Part shown: piece by piece, positions 29,683-39,801 of the stretch
Layout: each line of letters opens with the position of its first letter
Numbering within the stretch: position 1 is the first letter of the stretch
From: Actinomycetes bacterium
GTDB lineage: Bacteria > Actinomycetota > Acidimicrobiia > Acidimicrobiales > RAAP-2
Direction: 5' to 3'
DNA: 64,000 bases
Assembly (NCBI GenBank): GCA_021831035.1
Contig: JAKBNL010000010.1
Span: 1-64,000 of the forward strand
Position numbers and translations under genes: made by a program
The notes under the pieces: model-generated
Database searches by the model: none
The model's input: the letters and a program-made list of their open reading frames with translations, nothing else
Told to the model about the DNA's origin: nothing

Positions 29683-31035
29683 GTGGACACGACCGCCATC
29701 TTCAAGGCGTACGACGTGCGCGGCACCTACCCCGATCAGCTCGACGAGCGCAGCGCGGCGGCGATGGGCTCGGCCTTCGCGACCTTCGCCGGCCACCCGC
29801 GGATCGTCGTCGCGCGTGACATGCGCGTCTCGGGCGGGCCTCTGTCGGAGGCCTTCGCCCGGGGGGCCCGGGCCACCGGCGTCGAGGTGGTGGACCTGGG
29901 ACTCGCCTCGACGGACTTCGCCTACTTCGCCTCGGGCTTCTTGGACCTACCCGCGGCGATGTTCACCGCCTCGCACAACCCGGCCCGCTACAACGGGGTG
30001 AAGTTCTGCCTGCCCGGCGCGCGGGCCGTCGGGGTCGACTCGGGGCTGAAGGAGATCGAGGCCCTCACGAGGCGCTTCTACGACGCCCCGGCGACCGGGG
30101 ACCTCGCGCCGCTCACCCCGCTCGACCTGACCAACGAGTGGGTGACCCACGTGCACTCCTTCGTCGACGTGGCGAGCCTGCGACCGCTACGCATCGTGGC
30201 CGACGCCGCGAACGGCATGGGGGGCTTCGTCGCGCCGCTCGTCTTCGCCGGTCTGCCCTTCGAGGTGGAGGTCCTCTACCCCGAGCTCGACGGCACCTTC
30301 CCGAACCACCCGGCCGACCCGCTCGACCCGGCGAACCTGGTCGACCTGCGCCGGCGCGTCCTCGAGGTCGGCGCCGACATCGGGCTGGCCTTCGACGGCG
30401 ACGCCGACCGGGTCTTCCTGATCGACGAGCGGGCCCGGCCCGTCTCGGGCTCGACCACGACGGCGATGGTCGCCGAGGTGATGCTCGCGCGCCACCCCGG
30501 CGCGACCGTCCTCTACAACCTGATCTGCTCCAAGGCCGTGCCCGAGGTGATCGCCGAGTCCGGCGGGGTCGGGCTGCGCACGCGGGTGGGTCACAGCTAC
30601 ATCAAGCAGGTCATGGCCGAGACCGGCGCCGTCTTCGGGGGCGAGCACTCGGGCCACTACTACTACCGCGACAACTACCGGGCCGACTCGGGGGTCATCA
30701 CCGCCTTCGTGGTGCTCGAGCTGCTGAGCCGCTCCGGCGGGCCGCTCTCGTCACTCACCAAGCCCTTCGAGCGCTACGCCGCCTCGGGCGAGATCAACAC
30801 CACCGTCGCCGACCCCGCGGGCACCGTCGAGCGCGTCGCGGCGCGCCTCGGCGCCGAGGGCGTCGCGCTCGACCGGCTCGACGGGCTGACCGCCGACTAC
30901 GGCTCGTGGTGGTTCAACCTGCGCCCCTCGAACACCGAGCCCCTGTTGCGACTGAACCTCGAGGCGCCCGACGAGGCGAGCGTGCGGGCCCACGTGGACG
31001 AGGTGGAGACGCTCATCGCCGAGGTCGACGCGTGA
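29683..31035 (+). CDS. manB: Phosphomannomutase/phosphoglucomutase
   Basis: FKAYDVRGTYPDQLDE, TASHNPARYNGVKFC, GLAFDGDADRVFLID, GEHSGHYYYRDNYRADSG, RPSNTEPLLRLN. Confidence 0.95.
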   Translation: MDTTAIFKAYDVRGTYPDQLDERSAAAMGSAFATFAGHPRIVVARDMRVSGGPLSEAFARGARATGVEVVDLGLASTDFAYFASGFLDLPAAMFTASHNPARYNGVKFCLPGARAVGVDSGLKEIEALTRRFYDAPATGDLAPLTPLDLTNEWVTHVHSFVDVASLRPLRIVADAANGMGGFVAPLVFAGLPFEVEVLYPELDGTFPNHPADPLDPANLVDLRRRVLEVGADIGLAFDGDADRVFLIDERARPVSGSTTTAMVAEVMLARHPGATVLYNLICSKAVPEVIAESGGVGLRTRVGHSYIKQVMAETGAVFGGEHSGHYYYRDNYRADSGVITAFVVLELLSRSGGPLSSLTKPFERYAASGEINTTVADPAGTVERVAARLGAEGVALDRLDGLTADYGSWWFNLRPSNTEPLLRLNLEAPDEASVRAHVDEVETLIAEVDA

Positions 31036-31262
31036 GCCTCGACCCCTTCGTCCTCGACATCCTGGTCGACCCGGTCGACCGCGAGCCCCTCTACTACGCG
31101 CCGGGCGCCGCGCGCCTGGTCAACCCGCGTCGCCTCGTCGCCTACGAGGTGCGGGGGGGCATCGCGGTCCTCTTGGCCGAGGAGGCGACCGCAATCGACG
31201 AGGGCGAGGCGGCGGCGCTGCTGGCCGACCCCGAGGGGCGCTGGACCGGGGTGGGGGCCTAG
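31032..31262 (+). CDS. Trm112-like / UPF0434 small protein
   Basis: LDILVDPVDREPLYYAPG...VAYEVRGGIAVLLAEEA; coupled to manB. Confidence 0.8.
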   Translation: MSLDPFVLDILVDPVDREPLYYAPGAARLVNPRRLVAYEVRGGIAVLLAEEATAIDEGEAAALLADPEGRWTGVGA

Positions 31263-31420
31263 GAGACGGATGGATTAGTCGCTGTGGGATTGCTTACCCA
31301 AAGCGACGAAGTAGACCCACGCGCCGTCGTGCGCTCAGCGGCTTCCCATCGTCCTCGAGATCGAATCGGTCCAACCAAAATCGCGCGCCCACTTCTCGAT
31401 TTTTATGGTTCAACAGTCCC

Positions 31421-32629
31421 CTAGGCCAACCGCTCGACGATCATGGCCATGCCCTGGCCGCCACCGACGCACATCGTCTCGAGACCGAAGCGCTTGTCGG
31501 CGTCCTCGAGCGAGTTGAGCAGGGTCGTCATGATGCGCGCGCCGGTCATGCCGAAGGGGTGGCCGAGCGCGATGGCCCCGCCGCGCACGTTGAGCTTCTC
31601 GAGGGGGATCTCGAGGTGCGCGGCGCTCGGCAGGACCTGAGCGGCGAAGGCCTCGTTGATCTCGACGAGGTCGATGTCCTTCATGGTCATCTTCGCGCGC
31701 GCGAGCGCCTGGCGGCTGGCCTCGACCGGGCCGAGGCCCATGATCTCGGGGTTGAGCCCGCTCACGCCCGAGGCGACGATCCGCGCGAGAGGGGTGATCC
31801 CGAGCTCGCGGGCCTTCTGGTCGCTCATCACGACCACCCCGGCCGCGCCGTCGTTCAAGGGGCACGAGTTGCCCGCCGTGACCGAGCCGCCCTCGCGGAA
31901 GGCCGGCTGCAGCGCGGCGAGCTTCTCCAGGGTGGTGTCGGGCCGGGGGCCGTCGTCGCGGCTGACGACGGTGCCGTCGGGGCGGGTGACGGGCACGATC
32001 TCGCGCTCGAAGAAGCCGTTGCGCTGGTGCGCCACGGCGAGTTCCTGGCTGCGCAGGGCGAACTCGTCCATCGCCGAGCGCGAGACCCGCTCGAACTCGG
32101 CCACGTTCTCGGCCGTCTGGCCCATGGCGATGTAGACGTCGGGCAGCCCCGCGGGAGGGGCCCAGGGCTCGCCCGAGCGCTCCGAGCGGGCCTTGGTGCG
32201 CGCGCGGGCCTCGTCGAAGGCCGGGTTGATCCCGGTGGGCACGTCGGCCGCGCCGTTGGCGAAGCGCGACACCGTCTCCACGCCGGCGGCGATGAAGACG
32301 TCGCCCTCACCGGCGCGGATGGCGTGGGCCGCCATGCGGATGGTCTGGAGGGAGGAGGAGCAGTATCGGTTCACCGTCACCCCGGGGACGTCGTCGAGCC
32401 CGGCGAGGATCGCCGCCACGCGCGCCACGTTGAACCCCGCCTCGCCGGCCGGCTGGCCGCAGCCGACGATCAGGTCCTCGACGCTGTGGGGGTCGAGGTC
32501 GGGCACCTTGTCGAGCAGGGCCCTCACGATGAGTGCCGTGAGGTCGTCGGGGCGCAGGTCCACGAGCGAGCCCTTGAACGCGCGGCCGATCGGGGTGCGG
32601 GCGGTGGCGACGATGACGGCTTCGGGCAT
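31421..32629 (-). CDS. Acetyl-CoA acyltransferase (thiolase)
   Basis: [62 protein letters not shown]. Confidence 0.96.
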   Translation of the reverse strand: MPEAVIVATARTPIGRAFKGSLVDLRPDDLTALIVRALLDKVPDLDPHSVEDLIVGCGQPAGEAGFNVARVAAILAGLDDVPGVTVNRYCSSSLQTIRMAAHAIRAGEGDVFIAAGVETVSRFANGAADVPTGINPAFDEARARTKARSERSGEPWAPPAGLPDVYIAMGQTAENVAEFERVSRSAMDEFALRSQELAVAHQRNGFFEREIVPVTRPDGTVVSRDDGPRPDTTLEKLAALQPAFREGGSVTAGNSCPLNDGAAGVVVMSDQKARELGITPLARIVASGVSGLNPEIMGLGPVEASRQALARAKMTMKDIDLVEINEAFAAQVLPSAAHLEIPLEKLNVRGGAIALGHPFGMTGARIMTTLLNSLEDADKRFGLETMCVGGGQGMAMIVERLA

Positions 32630-32765
32630 GGCTCCTCCAGGGTTACGCGCGAGTAATCAGTGGGAGCCTACCCAACCTCGGGGCCCGTCACTCGGGGCCC
32701 GGGGTAGGCGGCGGGAGGAGTCGCTCGGACCGAGTAGACAGGTTGGACCGGACCGGAGGCACGAG

Positions 32766-33815
32766 ATGCACGTACGCGGATACGCCGCGCCCCACCCTCG
32801 GGTGGTCCCCACCCCCTTTAGCTTCACCCGGAGAGACCCCGGGGACCACGACGTCGCCTTCGCGGTGTCGTACTGCGGGGTGTGTCACTCCGACATCCAC
32901 CAGGTCGACGAGGACTGGGGACCCGGGATCTTTCCGATGGTCCCGGGCCATGAGGTCGTCGGAGTCGTCACCGAGGTGGGGTCCGCGGTGACGTCCTTCG
33001 CCGTCGGGGACCGGATCGGCGTGGGCACCTTCGTCGACTCGTGTCGCGTGTGCGAGTTCTGCCGGCGCGGCGAGGAGCAGTACTGCGTCGAGGGGGATAC
33101 GCCCACCTACAACGGGCTCGAGCGCGACGGGGTGACGCCGACGTTCGGCGGGTACTGCGATCGCTTCGTCGTGGACGAGGCGTACGCGGTGAGGATTCCC
33201 GACGGTCTGGAGATGGCCGGGGCCGCCCCACTGCTCTGTGCCGGGATCACGGTCTACTCACCGCTTCGCCACTGGGGTGCGGGAGCGGGGACAAAGGTCG
33301 GAGTCGTCGGACTGGGGGGCCTCGGGCACCTCGCGGTCAAGTTCGCCGTGGCGCTGGGCGCCACGACGACCGTGTTCTCCCATTCGGCCGCGAAGGGAGC
33401 CGATGCCGCTCGGCTGGGTGCGCACGCCTTCGTCGACACGAGCGACGCAGCCGCCCTCGCTCCCCTGGCCGGGACGCTGGACCTCATCGTCAATACGGTG
33501 TCGGCCCCGCTGGATCTCGAGCGCTACCTCGACCTGCTTTCGGTTGACGGGTCCCTCATTCTCGTAGGGCTGCCGGGCGCCCCCTACTCGCTCGGTGCCG
33601 GCACGTTGGTCTCAAAGCGTCGCACCGTCGCCGGCTCCATGGCGGGTGGGACCCGGGAACTCCAAGAGATGCTCGACTTCTGCGCACGCCACGGGATCGT
33701 GAGCGACGTCGAGGTCGTCGCGGCGTCGGACATCGCGACCGCCTTCGCCCGGACGCGGGCGAGCGACGTCAAGTACCGCTTCGTCATCGACGCGACGACC
33801 TTCGCCGAGGCGTGA
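32766..33815 (+). CDS. Zinc-dependent alcohol dehydrogenase (cinnamyl-alcohol-dehydrogenase/YahK-like)
   Basis: CGVCHSDIHQVDEDWG, MVPGHEVVGVV, CRVCEFCRRGEEQYC, VGVVGLGGLGHLAVKFA. Confidence 0.94.
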   Translation: MHVRGYAAPHPRVVPTPFSFTRRDPGDHDVAFAVSYCGVCHSDIHQVDEDWGPGIFPMVPGHEVVGVVTEVGSAVTSFAVGDRIGVGTFVDSCRVCEFCRRGEEQYCVEGDTPTYNGLERDGVTPTFGGYCDRFVVDEAYAVRIPDGLEMAGAAPLLCAGITVYSPLRHWGAGAGTKVGVVGLGGLGHLAVKFAVALGATTTVFSHSAAKGADAARLGAHAFVDTSDAAALAPLAGTLDLIVNTVSAPLDLERYLDLLSVDGSLILVGLPGAPYSLGAGTLVSKRRTVAGSMAGGTRELQEMLDFCARHGIVSDVEVVAASDIATAFARTRASDVKYRFVIDATTFAEA

Positions 33816-33822
33816 TCGAGTC

Positions 33823-35169
33823 CTAGCGGGGTCCTCTAACCGGGGGCGCCGCTGCTGCCTCCGCGAGGAGGTCCGCCACGGCGTCGCTGTCGTCGTCGAC
33901 CAGGCCCACCGTGACGCGAAGGTGGGGCCCGTTCGCCCCGCCGGCGGCGAAGGGCCGCCCGGCCGCCGCCGCGATGCCGTGCGCAGCGAGTGAGACGAGC
34001 GCGGCCGTCTCGTCGGCGACCGGGAGCCAGAGGTTGAGGCCCTCGCCGGCCGGGAGCGGTATGCCGCGCAGTGCGAGGCGGGCGATCACCGCAGCGCGCC
34101 GTCGCGCGTACTCGCGTCGTGCGGCCTCAACCTGTGCACGCGCGGACGCCTGGGTGAGAAGGTCGGCGAGCAGTGACTGGAGCAACCGACTCGTCCAGCC
34201 CTGTCCGAGGTGGCGCCGTTCGGTGAGTCCGGTCATGACCGAGGGTGGTCCGCTCATGACGGCGAGCCTGAGGTCCGGGCCGTGGGACTTGGAGAACGAC
34301 CGGACGTGGACCGTCTGGCCGGGGAGGAAGCGGGCAAGGCTCACGGGAGGGCTCTCGGCGACGTCGCCCACCGAGTCGTCCTCAACCACGAGGGTCGAGG
34401 TCCCCTCAATCAGAGCGGCCAGCTCCTCGACTCGCCGGGGTGACAGGGTGACCCCCGTGGGGTTGTGGGCGCGGGGTTGGAGCAACAGCGCCGCCGGTCG
34501 TCTCTCCAGGGCGACGGCGAGGTCGTCGGCGACGACCCCCTCGTCGTCGAGTCGCACGCCCTGTATCCGCACGCCGAGCGCGTCCAGCAGGTCGAGCAGT
34601 GGCGGGAAGGCGGGGTTCTCAACGATCACGAGGTCCCCGGGACGTAGCGTCTGGCGCGCCAGCGCGTCGAGGCCGTCCATGGCGCCGTCGACGACGTTCA
34701 GCGACGGGGCGGGCGTCGGCCACGTGGCCGCGAGCGCCTGGGCGAGCTCGGGGAGCGTGGGATCGTCGAGGTAGCGACCCGCCGTAGCCCGCCGACCGAG
34801 TCGCGCGAGCGAAGGTCCGAGGTCGGGCAAGAGCGCGGGATCGGGCGTGCCCGTCGAGAGGTCGAGACGCGGCGTCGTCGGCCGTTCGAGCGCCCGGCGG
34901 TAGCGCGAGGGGCCGGGTCGAAGGGTCGCGACCCTCGACCCCCGGCGGCCGTCGGTGCGAATCGCGCCCGCTCGAACGAGGACCGCCCAGGCCGCCGCGA
35001 CGGTGCTCGGCGACAGTGCGAGTTCGGCCGCGAGGACGCGAATCGGTGGCAGGAGCTGACCCTCGACCAGTGCCCCGTCGCCGATGGCCGCGCTCACAGC
35101 ACCGGCGAGTCCCCGGCTGGTCGGTTCCTGGAGGCGTCGCCGCAGCTCGTCTACCACGATTGTCGCCAT
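33823..35169 (-). CDS. MocR-type regulator (GntR HTH fused to class I aminotransferase domain)
   Basis: N-term wHTH LPPIRVLAAELALSPSTVAAAWAVLVRAGAI; PLP fold RSFSKSHGPDLRLAVMSG. Confidence 0.92.
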   Translation of the reverse strand: MATIVVDELRRRLQEPTSRGLAGAVSAAIGDGALVEGQLLPPIRVLAAELALSPSTVAAAWAVLVRAGAIRTDGRRGSRVATLRPGPSRYRRALERPTTPRLDLSTGTPDPALLPDLGPSLARLGRRATAGRYLDDPTLPELAQALAATWPTPAPSLNVVDGAMDGLDALARQTLRPGDLVIVENPAFPPLLDLLDALGVRIQGVRLDDEGVVADDLAVALERRPAALLLQPRAHNPTGVTLSPRRVEELAALIEGTSTLVVEDDSVGDVAESPPVSLARFLPGQTVHVRSFSKSHGPDLRLAVMSGPPSVMTGLTERRHLGQGWTSRLLQSLLADLLTQASARAQVEAARREYARRRAAVIARLALRGIPLPAGEGLNLWLPVADETAALVSLAAHGIAAAAGRPFAAGGANGPHLRVTVGLVDDDSDAVADLLAEAAAAPPVRGPR

Positions 35170-35188
35170 ACAAAGATACTATTGTATG
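35167..35188. promoter_or_regulatory. Perfect 7-bp inverted repeat CATACAA-N8-TTGTATG, candidate MocR operator
   Basis: CATACAAAGATACTATTGTATG; overlaps mocR start codon and its putative -10 box. Confidence 0.7.
35176..35181 (-). promoter_or_regulatory. Putative -10 box TAGTAT of mocR, 6 nt before ATG at 35169
   Basis: Minus strand TAGTAT-ctttgt-ATG. Confidence 0.55.
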
Positions 35189-35204
35189 GTTCATTGTCAG
35201 TATG

Positions 35205-35210
35205 TAGTGT
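35205..35210 (+). promoter_or_regulatory. Putative -10 box TAGTGT of iolA, 6 nt before ATG at 35217
   Basis: TAGTGT-catggc-ATG. Confidence 0.5.
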
Positions 35211-35216
35211 CATGGC

Positions 35217-36707
35217 ATGACCTCGAGCATCGGACACTGGATCGACGGACGCCTCGACGACGCCCCGGCGGCGCGAACGAGCCCCGTCTACAACCCCGCG
35301 ACCGGCGTCCAGACGGCCGAAGTGGCCCTCGCCACACCCGACAGCGTGGTGCGCGCAGTGGCGTCGGCTCGCGCCGCGGCGCCCCTCTGGGGGCGCACGC
35401 CGCTCTCGCGACGCGCGGCCGTGCTGTTCGAGTTCCGCGAGCTCCTGCACGCGCGGGCCGACGAGCTCGCGGCGATCGTGACCGCCGAGCACGGCAAGGT
35501 CCTGGCCGACGCCGCGGGGGAGGTGGCCCGCGGACTCGAGAACGTCGAGTACGCCACCGGCGTCCCCCATCTCATGAAGGGGGGCTACTCCGAGCAGGCG
35601 TCGACCGGCGTGGACGTCTACTCGATTCGCCAGCCGCTAGGCGTCGTCGCGGGGATCACCCCATTCAACTTCCCCGCGATGGTCCCACTGTGGATGTGCG
35701 CCAACGCGATTGCCTGCGGGAACGCCTTCATCCTCAAGCCGAGCGAGAAGGACCCCTCAGCGTCGCTGTGGCTGGCTCGGCTCTGGCAGGAGGCGGGCCT
35801 GCCCGACGGCGTGTTCGCGGTCCTGCAGGGTGACAAGGTGGCCGTGGACGGGCTCCTCGAGCATCCGGACGTGTCCGCCGTCAGCTTCGTCGGCTCGACG
35901 CCCATCGCGCGCTACATCTACGAACGCGGGACCGCCGCGGGCAAGCGGGTGCAGGCACTGGGTGGGGCCAAGAACCACATGGTCGTCCTGCCCGACGCCG
36001 ACGTGGAGATGGCGGCGGACGCCGCGGTCTCGGCCGGCTACGGCGCCGCCGGTGAGAGGTGCATGGCGATCTCGGTCGTAATCACCGTGGGTGACGTGGG
36101 CGACGACTTGGTCGCGGCGATCGCTCGACGCCTCCCCGCCATCGCGGTGGGCGATGGAGCACAACCCGGTGTCGAGATGGGTCCACTCATCACCGCCGAG
36201 CACCGCGACCGTGTGGCGGGCTACATCGATCAGGGTGCTGAGGCGGGTGCGCGGGTGGTGGTCGACGGCCGGCTGACGCCGATGCCCGCCGGGGGCTTCT
36301 TCCTGGGGCCAACGCTCCTCGACGGCGTCACACCAGAGATGACCGTCTACCGCGATGAGATCTTCGGACCCGTCCTCGGTGTGATGCGCTGCGCGACGTT
36401 CGACGAAGCGTTGGCCGTCGTGAACGCCAACCCCTACGCGAACGGGACGGCTCTCTTCACACGAGACGGCGGGGCTGCCCGCCGATTTCAGAGCGAGGTG
36501 GAGGTGGGGATGGTCGGCATCAACGTCCCCATCCCAGTGCCGGTGGCTTACTACTCCTTCGGCGGATGGAAGGCGTCCCTCTTCGGCGACAGCCACATGT
36601 ACGGTCCCGAGGGCGTCAACTTCTACACCCGAGGCAAAGTCGTCACGTCGCGCTGGCCCGACCCAGCCACCTCCGCGGTCGACCTGGGCTTCCCCCGTAC
36701 CCGCTAG
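35217..36707 (+). CDS. iolA: Methylmalonate/malonate-semialdehyde dehydrogenase (CoA-acylating)
   Basis: GVVAGITPFNFPAMVPLWM, FVGSTPIARYIYERG, ALGGAKNHMVVLPDAD, GAAGERCMAISV. Confidence 0.95.
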   Translation: MTSSIGHWIDGRLDDAPAARTSPVYNPATGVQTAEVALATPDSVVRAVASARAAAPLWGRTPLSRRAAVLFEFRELLHARADELAAIVTAEHGKVLADAAGEVARGLENVEYATGVPHLMKGGYSEQASTGVDVYSIRQPLGVVAGITPFNFPAMVPLWMCANAIACGNAFILKPSEKDPSASLWLARLWQEAGLPDGVFAVLQGDKVAVDGLLEHPDVSAVSFVGSTPIARYIYERGTAAGKRVQALGGAKNHMVVLPDADVEMAADAAVSAGYGAAGERCMAISVVITVGDVGDDLVAAIARRLPAIAVGDGAQPGVEMGPLITAEHRDRVAGYIDQGAEAGARVVVDGRLTPMPAGGFFLGPTLLDGVTPEMTVYRDEIFGPVLGVMRCATFDEALAVVNANPYANGTALFTRDGGAARRFQSEVEVGMVGINVPIPVPVAYYSFGGWKASLFGDSHMYGPEGVNFYTRGKVVTSRWPDPATSAVDLGFPRTR

Positions 36708-37906
36708 TCCCGTCCGGGCCCCCCGTCGGCGAGCGGGTCGGCGAACGCCAAGGGGATGAACCGGCGCGCGCTCATAAAGACCGCCAAGTCCGCGAGGGCC
36801 CACGCCGCGGCGCAGAAGGGCACCATCCGTATCCCCGCCGCGGAGACCGCGACGCTGGTGAGTGCGGGGCCGATGACCCCACCCGCCATCATGAGCAGGA
36901 TCATCAATGCGAGCCCGTCGTCGTCGCTCGGGGAGAGCTCGACGAACCAGATGAGCCCCATCGGGTACACGAGCGCCATGGTGAGTCCCGACAGGGGGTA
37001 CACGACCGGCGCGAGGGCGTCGACCCTGGCCAGGAGGCAGAGGGCGACGGTCGCGGCGAGGCCCACCATCACGAGCCGACGTGGTGTGGCGATGCGGTGG
37101 GCGGGTCCGGCGACGAACCGGCCGATGGCGAGTCCCAACCAGAAGCCGGCCGTCGCGGCTGCGCCCGCCGCCTCCGAATTGCCGATGCGGTGGACCTGGG
37201 GCGCTATCCACCCGGAGAGAGACGCCTCGGTCGCGACGTAGAGGACGTAGGCGAGGACGAACGTGGTCAGCTTCGCCCGGCGTCGCGGATCGTGCGTGCG
37301 TTGGTGTGAGCGCGTGAGTGCCGGCGCGCGCACGCCCCGGGTCGAGACCGTGAGGGCCAGCGCGCCAAGGGCGACGCCGGCGAGCAGTAGCGGGTAGTGC
37401 GCGGGCCGAGCGACGATGACCAAGAGCGGTCCGATCACCGAGCCGACGCCGTAACCCGCGTTGGCGACACTCACGCGGTGGGCTCGCCCCGAGGCCGCGG
37501 TGCGCACCAGCAGGGAGTTGAGGAGGAAGTCCAGGGCGCCGAAGCTGAGCCCGACGACAAAGATGCTCGCGAGCAGGCTCGCGAAACCCTGGGCGAGTGC
37601 CGCGGCCGACGCACCCACCGCCATCACGGCGAGCGCCGACGCCAACACCACGGGGCCCGAGAGCCTCCGCATCGCCGCCCACGCCGTTGGTACCCCGCAG
37701 AGCGCACCCGCGAAGTGGACGCTCACCACCGCGCCCGCGGCCGGGAGGGAGATGCCGAAGCGATGCGCGAAGGTGTCGAGCAGAGGGCCGTAGAGCGACG
37801 CAACGGCTCCAAAGACGATGAACATCCCGGTGGCCCCGGCGAAGGCCATCGGGGAGAAGACCACCGCCGCCGGCGACGACCGGGTCGAGGATGACGGAGG
37901 CGACAC
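36704..37906 (-). CDS. MFS transporter
   Basis: About 12 hydrophobic segments; start moved to GTG 37906 (VSPPSSSTRSSPAAVVFSPMAFAG). Confidence 0.82.
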   Translation of the reverse strand: MSPPSSSTRSSPAAVVFSPMAFAGATGMFIVFGAVASLYGPLLDTFAHRFGISLPAAGAVVSVHFAGALCGVPTAWAAMRRLSGPVVLASALAVMAVGASAAALAQGFASLLASIFVVGLSFGALDFLLNSLLVRTAASGRAHRVSVANAGYGVGSVIGPLLVIVARPAHYPLLLAGVALGALALTVSTRGVRAPALTRSHQRTHDPRRRAKLTTFVLAYVLYVATEASLSGWIAPQVHRIGNSEAAGAAATAGFWLGLAIGRFVAGPAHRIATPRRLVMVGLAATVALCLLARVDALAPVVYPLSGLTMALVYPMGLIWFVELSPSDDDGLALMILLMMAGGVIGPALTSVAVSAAGIRMVPFCAAAWALADLAVFMSARRFIPLAFADPLADGGPGRD

Positions 37907-37926
37907 GGCGGCGTGGTCCCGGCGCC

Positions 37927-39801
37927 TCACGGCGCCGAGGGTGGCTCCGTCGGTCGCACCAGAGGCCGCTGGGCGGTGCGCTCGACCTCGTAGCGCTGCC
38001 GAGCCGCGACGGTGGTCGGACGGTCCGACACGGCGGCCACCGGGACCTCCCACCACGAGCCCGAGTCGGGTGAGGTGACAAGCGGGTCGGTCTCGACCAC
38101 GACCACCGCGGTCCTTTCGGCGTCGCGGGCCCACGCAAGGGCTGCGCGGAGCTCAGCCGGTGTCGTGGCGCGCTGGACCTCGGCACCGAGGCTCGCCGCG
38201 TTCAGGGCGAGGTCGACGGGCAAGACGCCACCGGAGAGTTGCCCAGCCTGGCGGTAGCGATAACGGGTTCCGAAGCGCTCGACCCCGACCGACTCGGAGA
38301 GATTGCCGATCGAGGCGAAGCCGTGGTTCACTACGAGCACGACGACCAGCTTGATCCCCTCAGAGACAGCGGTCACCAGCTCGGAGCTCATCATGAGGTA
38401 CGAACCGTCGCCCACCATGACGACGACCTCGCGCGACGGGTCCGCCATCTTGACCCCGAGCCCGGCCGCGATCTCGTAGCCCATGCACGAGTACGCGTAC
38501 TCGACGTGGTAACCCTTAGAATCCCGGGTTCGCCAGAGCTTGTGCAGGTCGCCGGGCAGGCTGCCCGCGGCCCCGACGACGACGTCGTGTTCACCGAAGG
38601 CCTCTTCAACGGCGCCGACGACCTGGGCCTGGGCCAGTGGCGTGTGCTCGGCGCGATAGGCGGCTTCGACCCCCGCGTTCCACTCCTGGGCCCGGGCCCG
38701 GTAGTCGGACTCGTAGCGCTGGTCAACCCGCCACCCGTCGAGACGATCGGTGAGGGCGGCGAGTGCCTCGCGTGCGTCGGCCACCACGGCCAGTCCGGAG
38801 AGCTTCACGGCATCGAACGAGGTGACGTTCACGTTGGCGAAGCGGACCCCGTCACCCTGGAACGCGGATCGAGACGCGGTGGTGAAGTCGCTCCAACGGG
38901 TGCCCACGCCGATGACGAGGTCCGCGTCCCGAGCCACCGCGTTGGCGGCGGTCGTCCCCGTCGCGCCCATCGCACCGAGGCTCTGGGGATGGTCGAAGCG
39001 AAGCGCCCCCTTGCCGGCCTGCGTCTCGGCCACGGGGATGCCGGTCAGGGTGCAGAGTCGCGCGAGCGCCTCGGTGGCTCCGGAGTAGATGACGCCACCG
39101 CCCACGACCACCAGCGGACGCCGGGAGCCACGCACGAGCCTCTCAAGGTCGTCGAGGCGAGCCGGTTCGATGGGCGGGCGTCGCACGTGCCAGGTCCGGG
39201 GCTCCAAGAGCCCGTCGGGCACCTCGTACGCTTCGGTCGCGACGTCTTGGGGGAGGGCGAGGGTGACGGCGCCGGTCTCCGCGGGATCGGTGAGGACGCG
39301 CATCGCGCCCAAGAGTGCTGAGGGGAGCTGCTCGGGGCGCCAGACGCGGTCGAAGAACCGCGAGACCGGCCGAAGAGTGTCATTGACCGAGACGTCAAGG
39401 TCCGTGGGATCCTCGAGTTCCTGGAGCACCGGATTCGCCCGGCGCGTGGCGAAGACGTCGCCAGGCAGGAGTAGGACCGGAATCCTATTGGTCGTCGCCA
39501 CGGCCGCGCCCGTGACGAGATTGGTCGCGCCCGGTCCGATCGACGTCGTACAGGCGAAGGCGCGCAATCGGTCACTCATGCGCGCGAATCCCACTGCGGT
39601 GTGGACCATGGCCTGTTCGTTACGAGCGAGGTAGTAGGGGAATTCATCGCCTGCCTCGAGGAGTGCCTGACCGACACCCGCGACGTTGCCGTGGCCAAAG
39701 ATCCCGAAGCAGCCCGCGAAGAACCGGTGACGCTCGCCGTCTCGTTCGACGTACTGGAGGGCGAGGAAGCGGACGAGAGTCTGGGCGACGGTCAACCTCA
39801 C
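37927..39801 (-). CDS. iolD: 3D-(3,5/4)-trihydroxycyclohexane-1,2-dione acylhydrolase
   Basis: ThDP enzyme: LTVAQTLVRFLALQYVERDGERHRFFAGCFGIFGHGNVAGVGQAL, ThDP-binding VMVGDGSYLMMSSELVTA. Confidence 0.96.
   Translation of the reverse strand: MRLTVAQTLVRFLALQYVERDGERHRFFAGCFGIFGHGNVAGVGQALLEAGDEFPYYLARNEQAMVHTAVGFARMSDRLRAFACTTSIGPGATNLVTGAAVATTNRIPVLLLPGDVFATRRANPVLQELEDPTDLDVSVNDTLRPVSRFFDRVWRPEQLPSALLGAMRVLTDPAETGAVTLALPQDVATEAYEVPDGLLEPRTWHVRRPPIEPARLDDLERLVRGSRRPLVVVGGGVIYSGATEALARLCTLTGIPVAETQAGKGALRFDHPQSLGAMGATGTTAANAVARDADLVIGVGTRWSDFTTASRSAFQGDGVRFANVNVTSFDAVKLSGLAVVADAREALAALTDRLDGWRVDQRYESDYRARAQEWNAGVEAAYRAEHTPLAQAQVVGAVEEAFGEHDVVVGAAGSLPGDLHKLWRTRDSKGYHVEYAYSCMGYEIAAGLGVKMADPSREVVVMVGDGSYLMMSSELVTAVSEGIKLVVVLVVNHGFASIGNLSESVGVERFGTRYRYRQAGQLSGGVLPVDLALNAASLGAEVQRATTPAELRAALAWARDAERTAVVVVETDPLVTSPDSGSWWEVPVAAVSDRPTTVAARQRYEVERTAQRPLVRPTEPPSAP

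Noticed and set aside
33816-33822. Possible terminator between convergent adh and mocR
   Set aside because: Only 7 bp, no stem-loop or T-tract.
35757-38186. 809-aa minus-strand ORF
   Set aside because: Overlaps iolA (antisense) and the MFS gene in another frame; compositionally artefactual.
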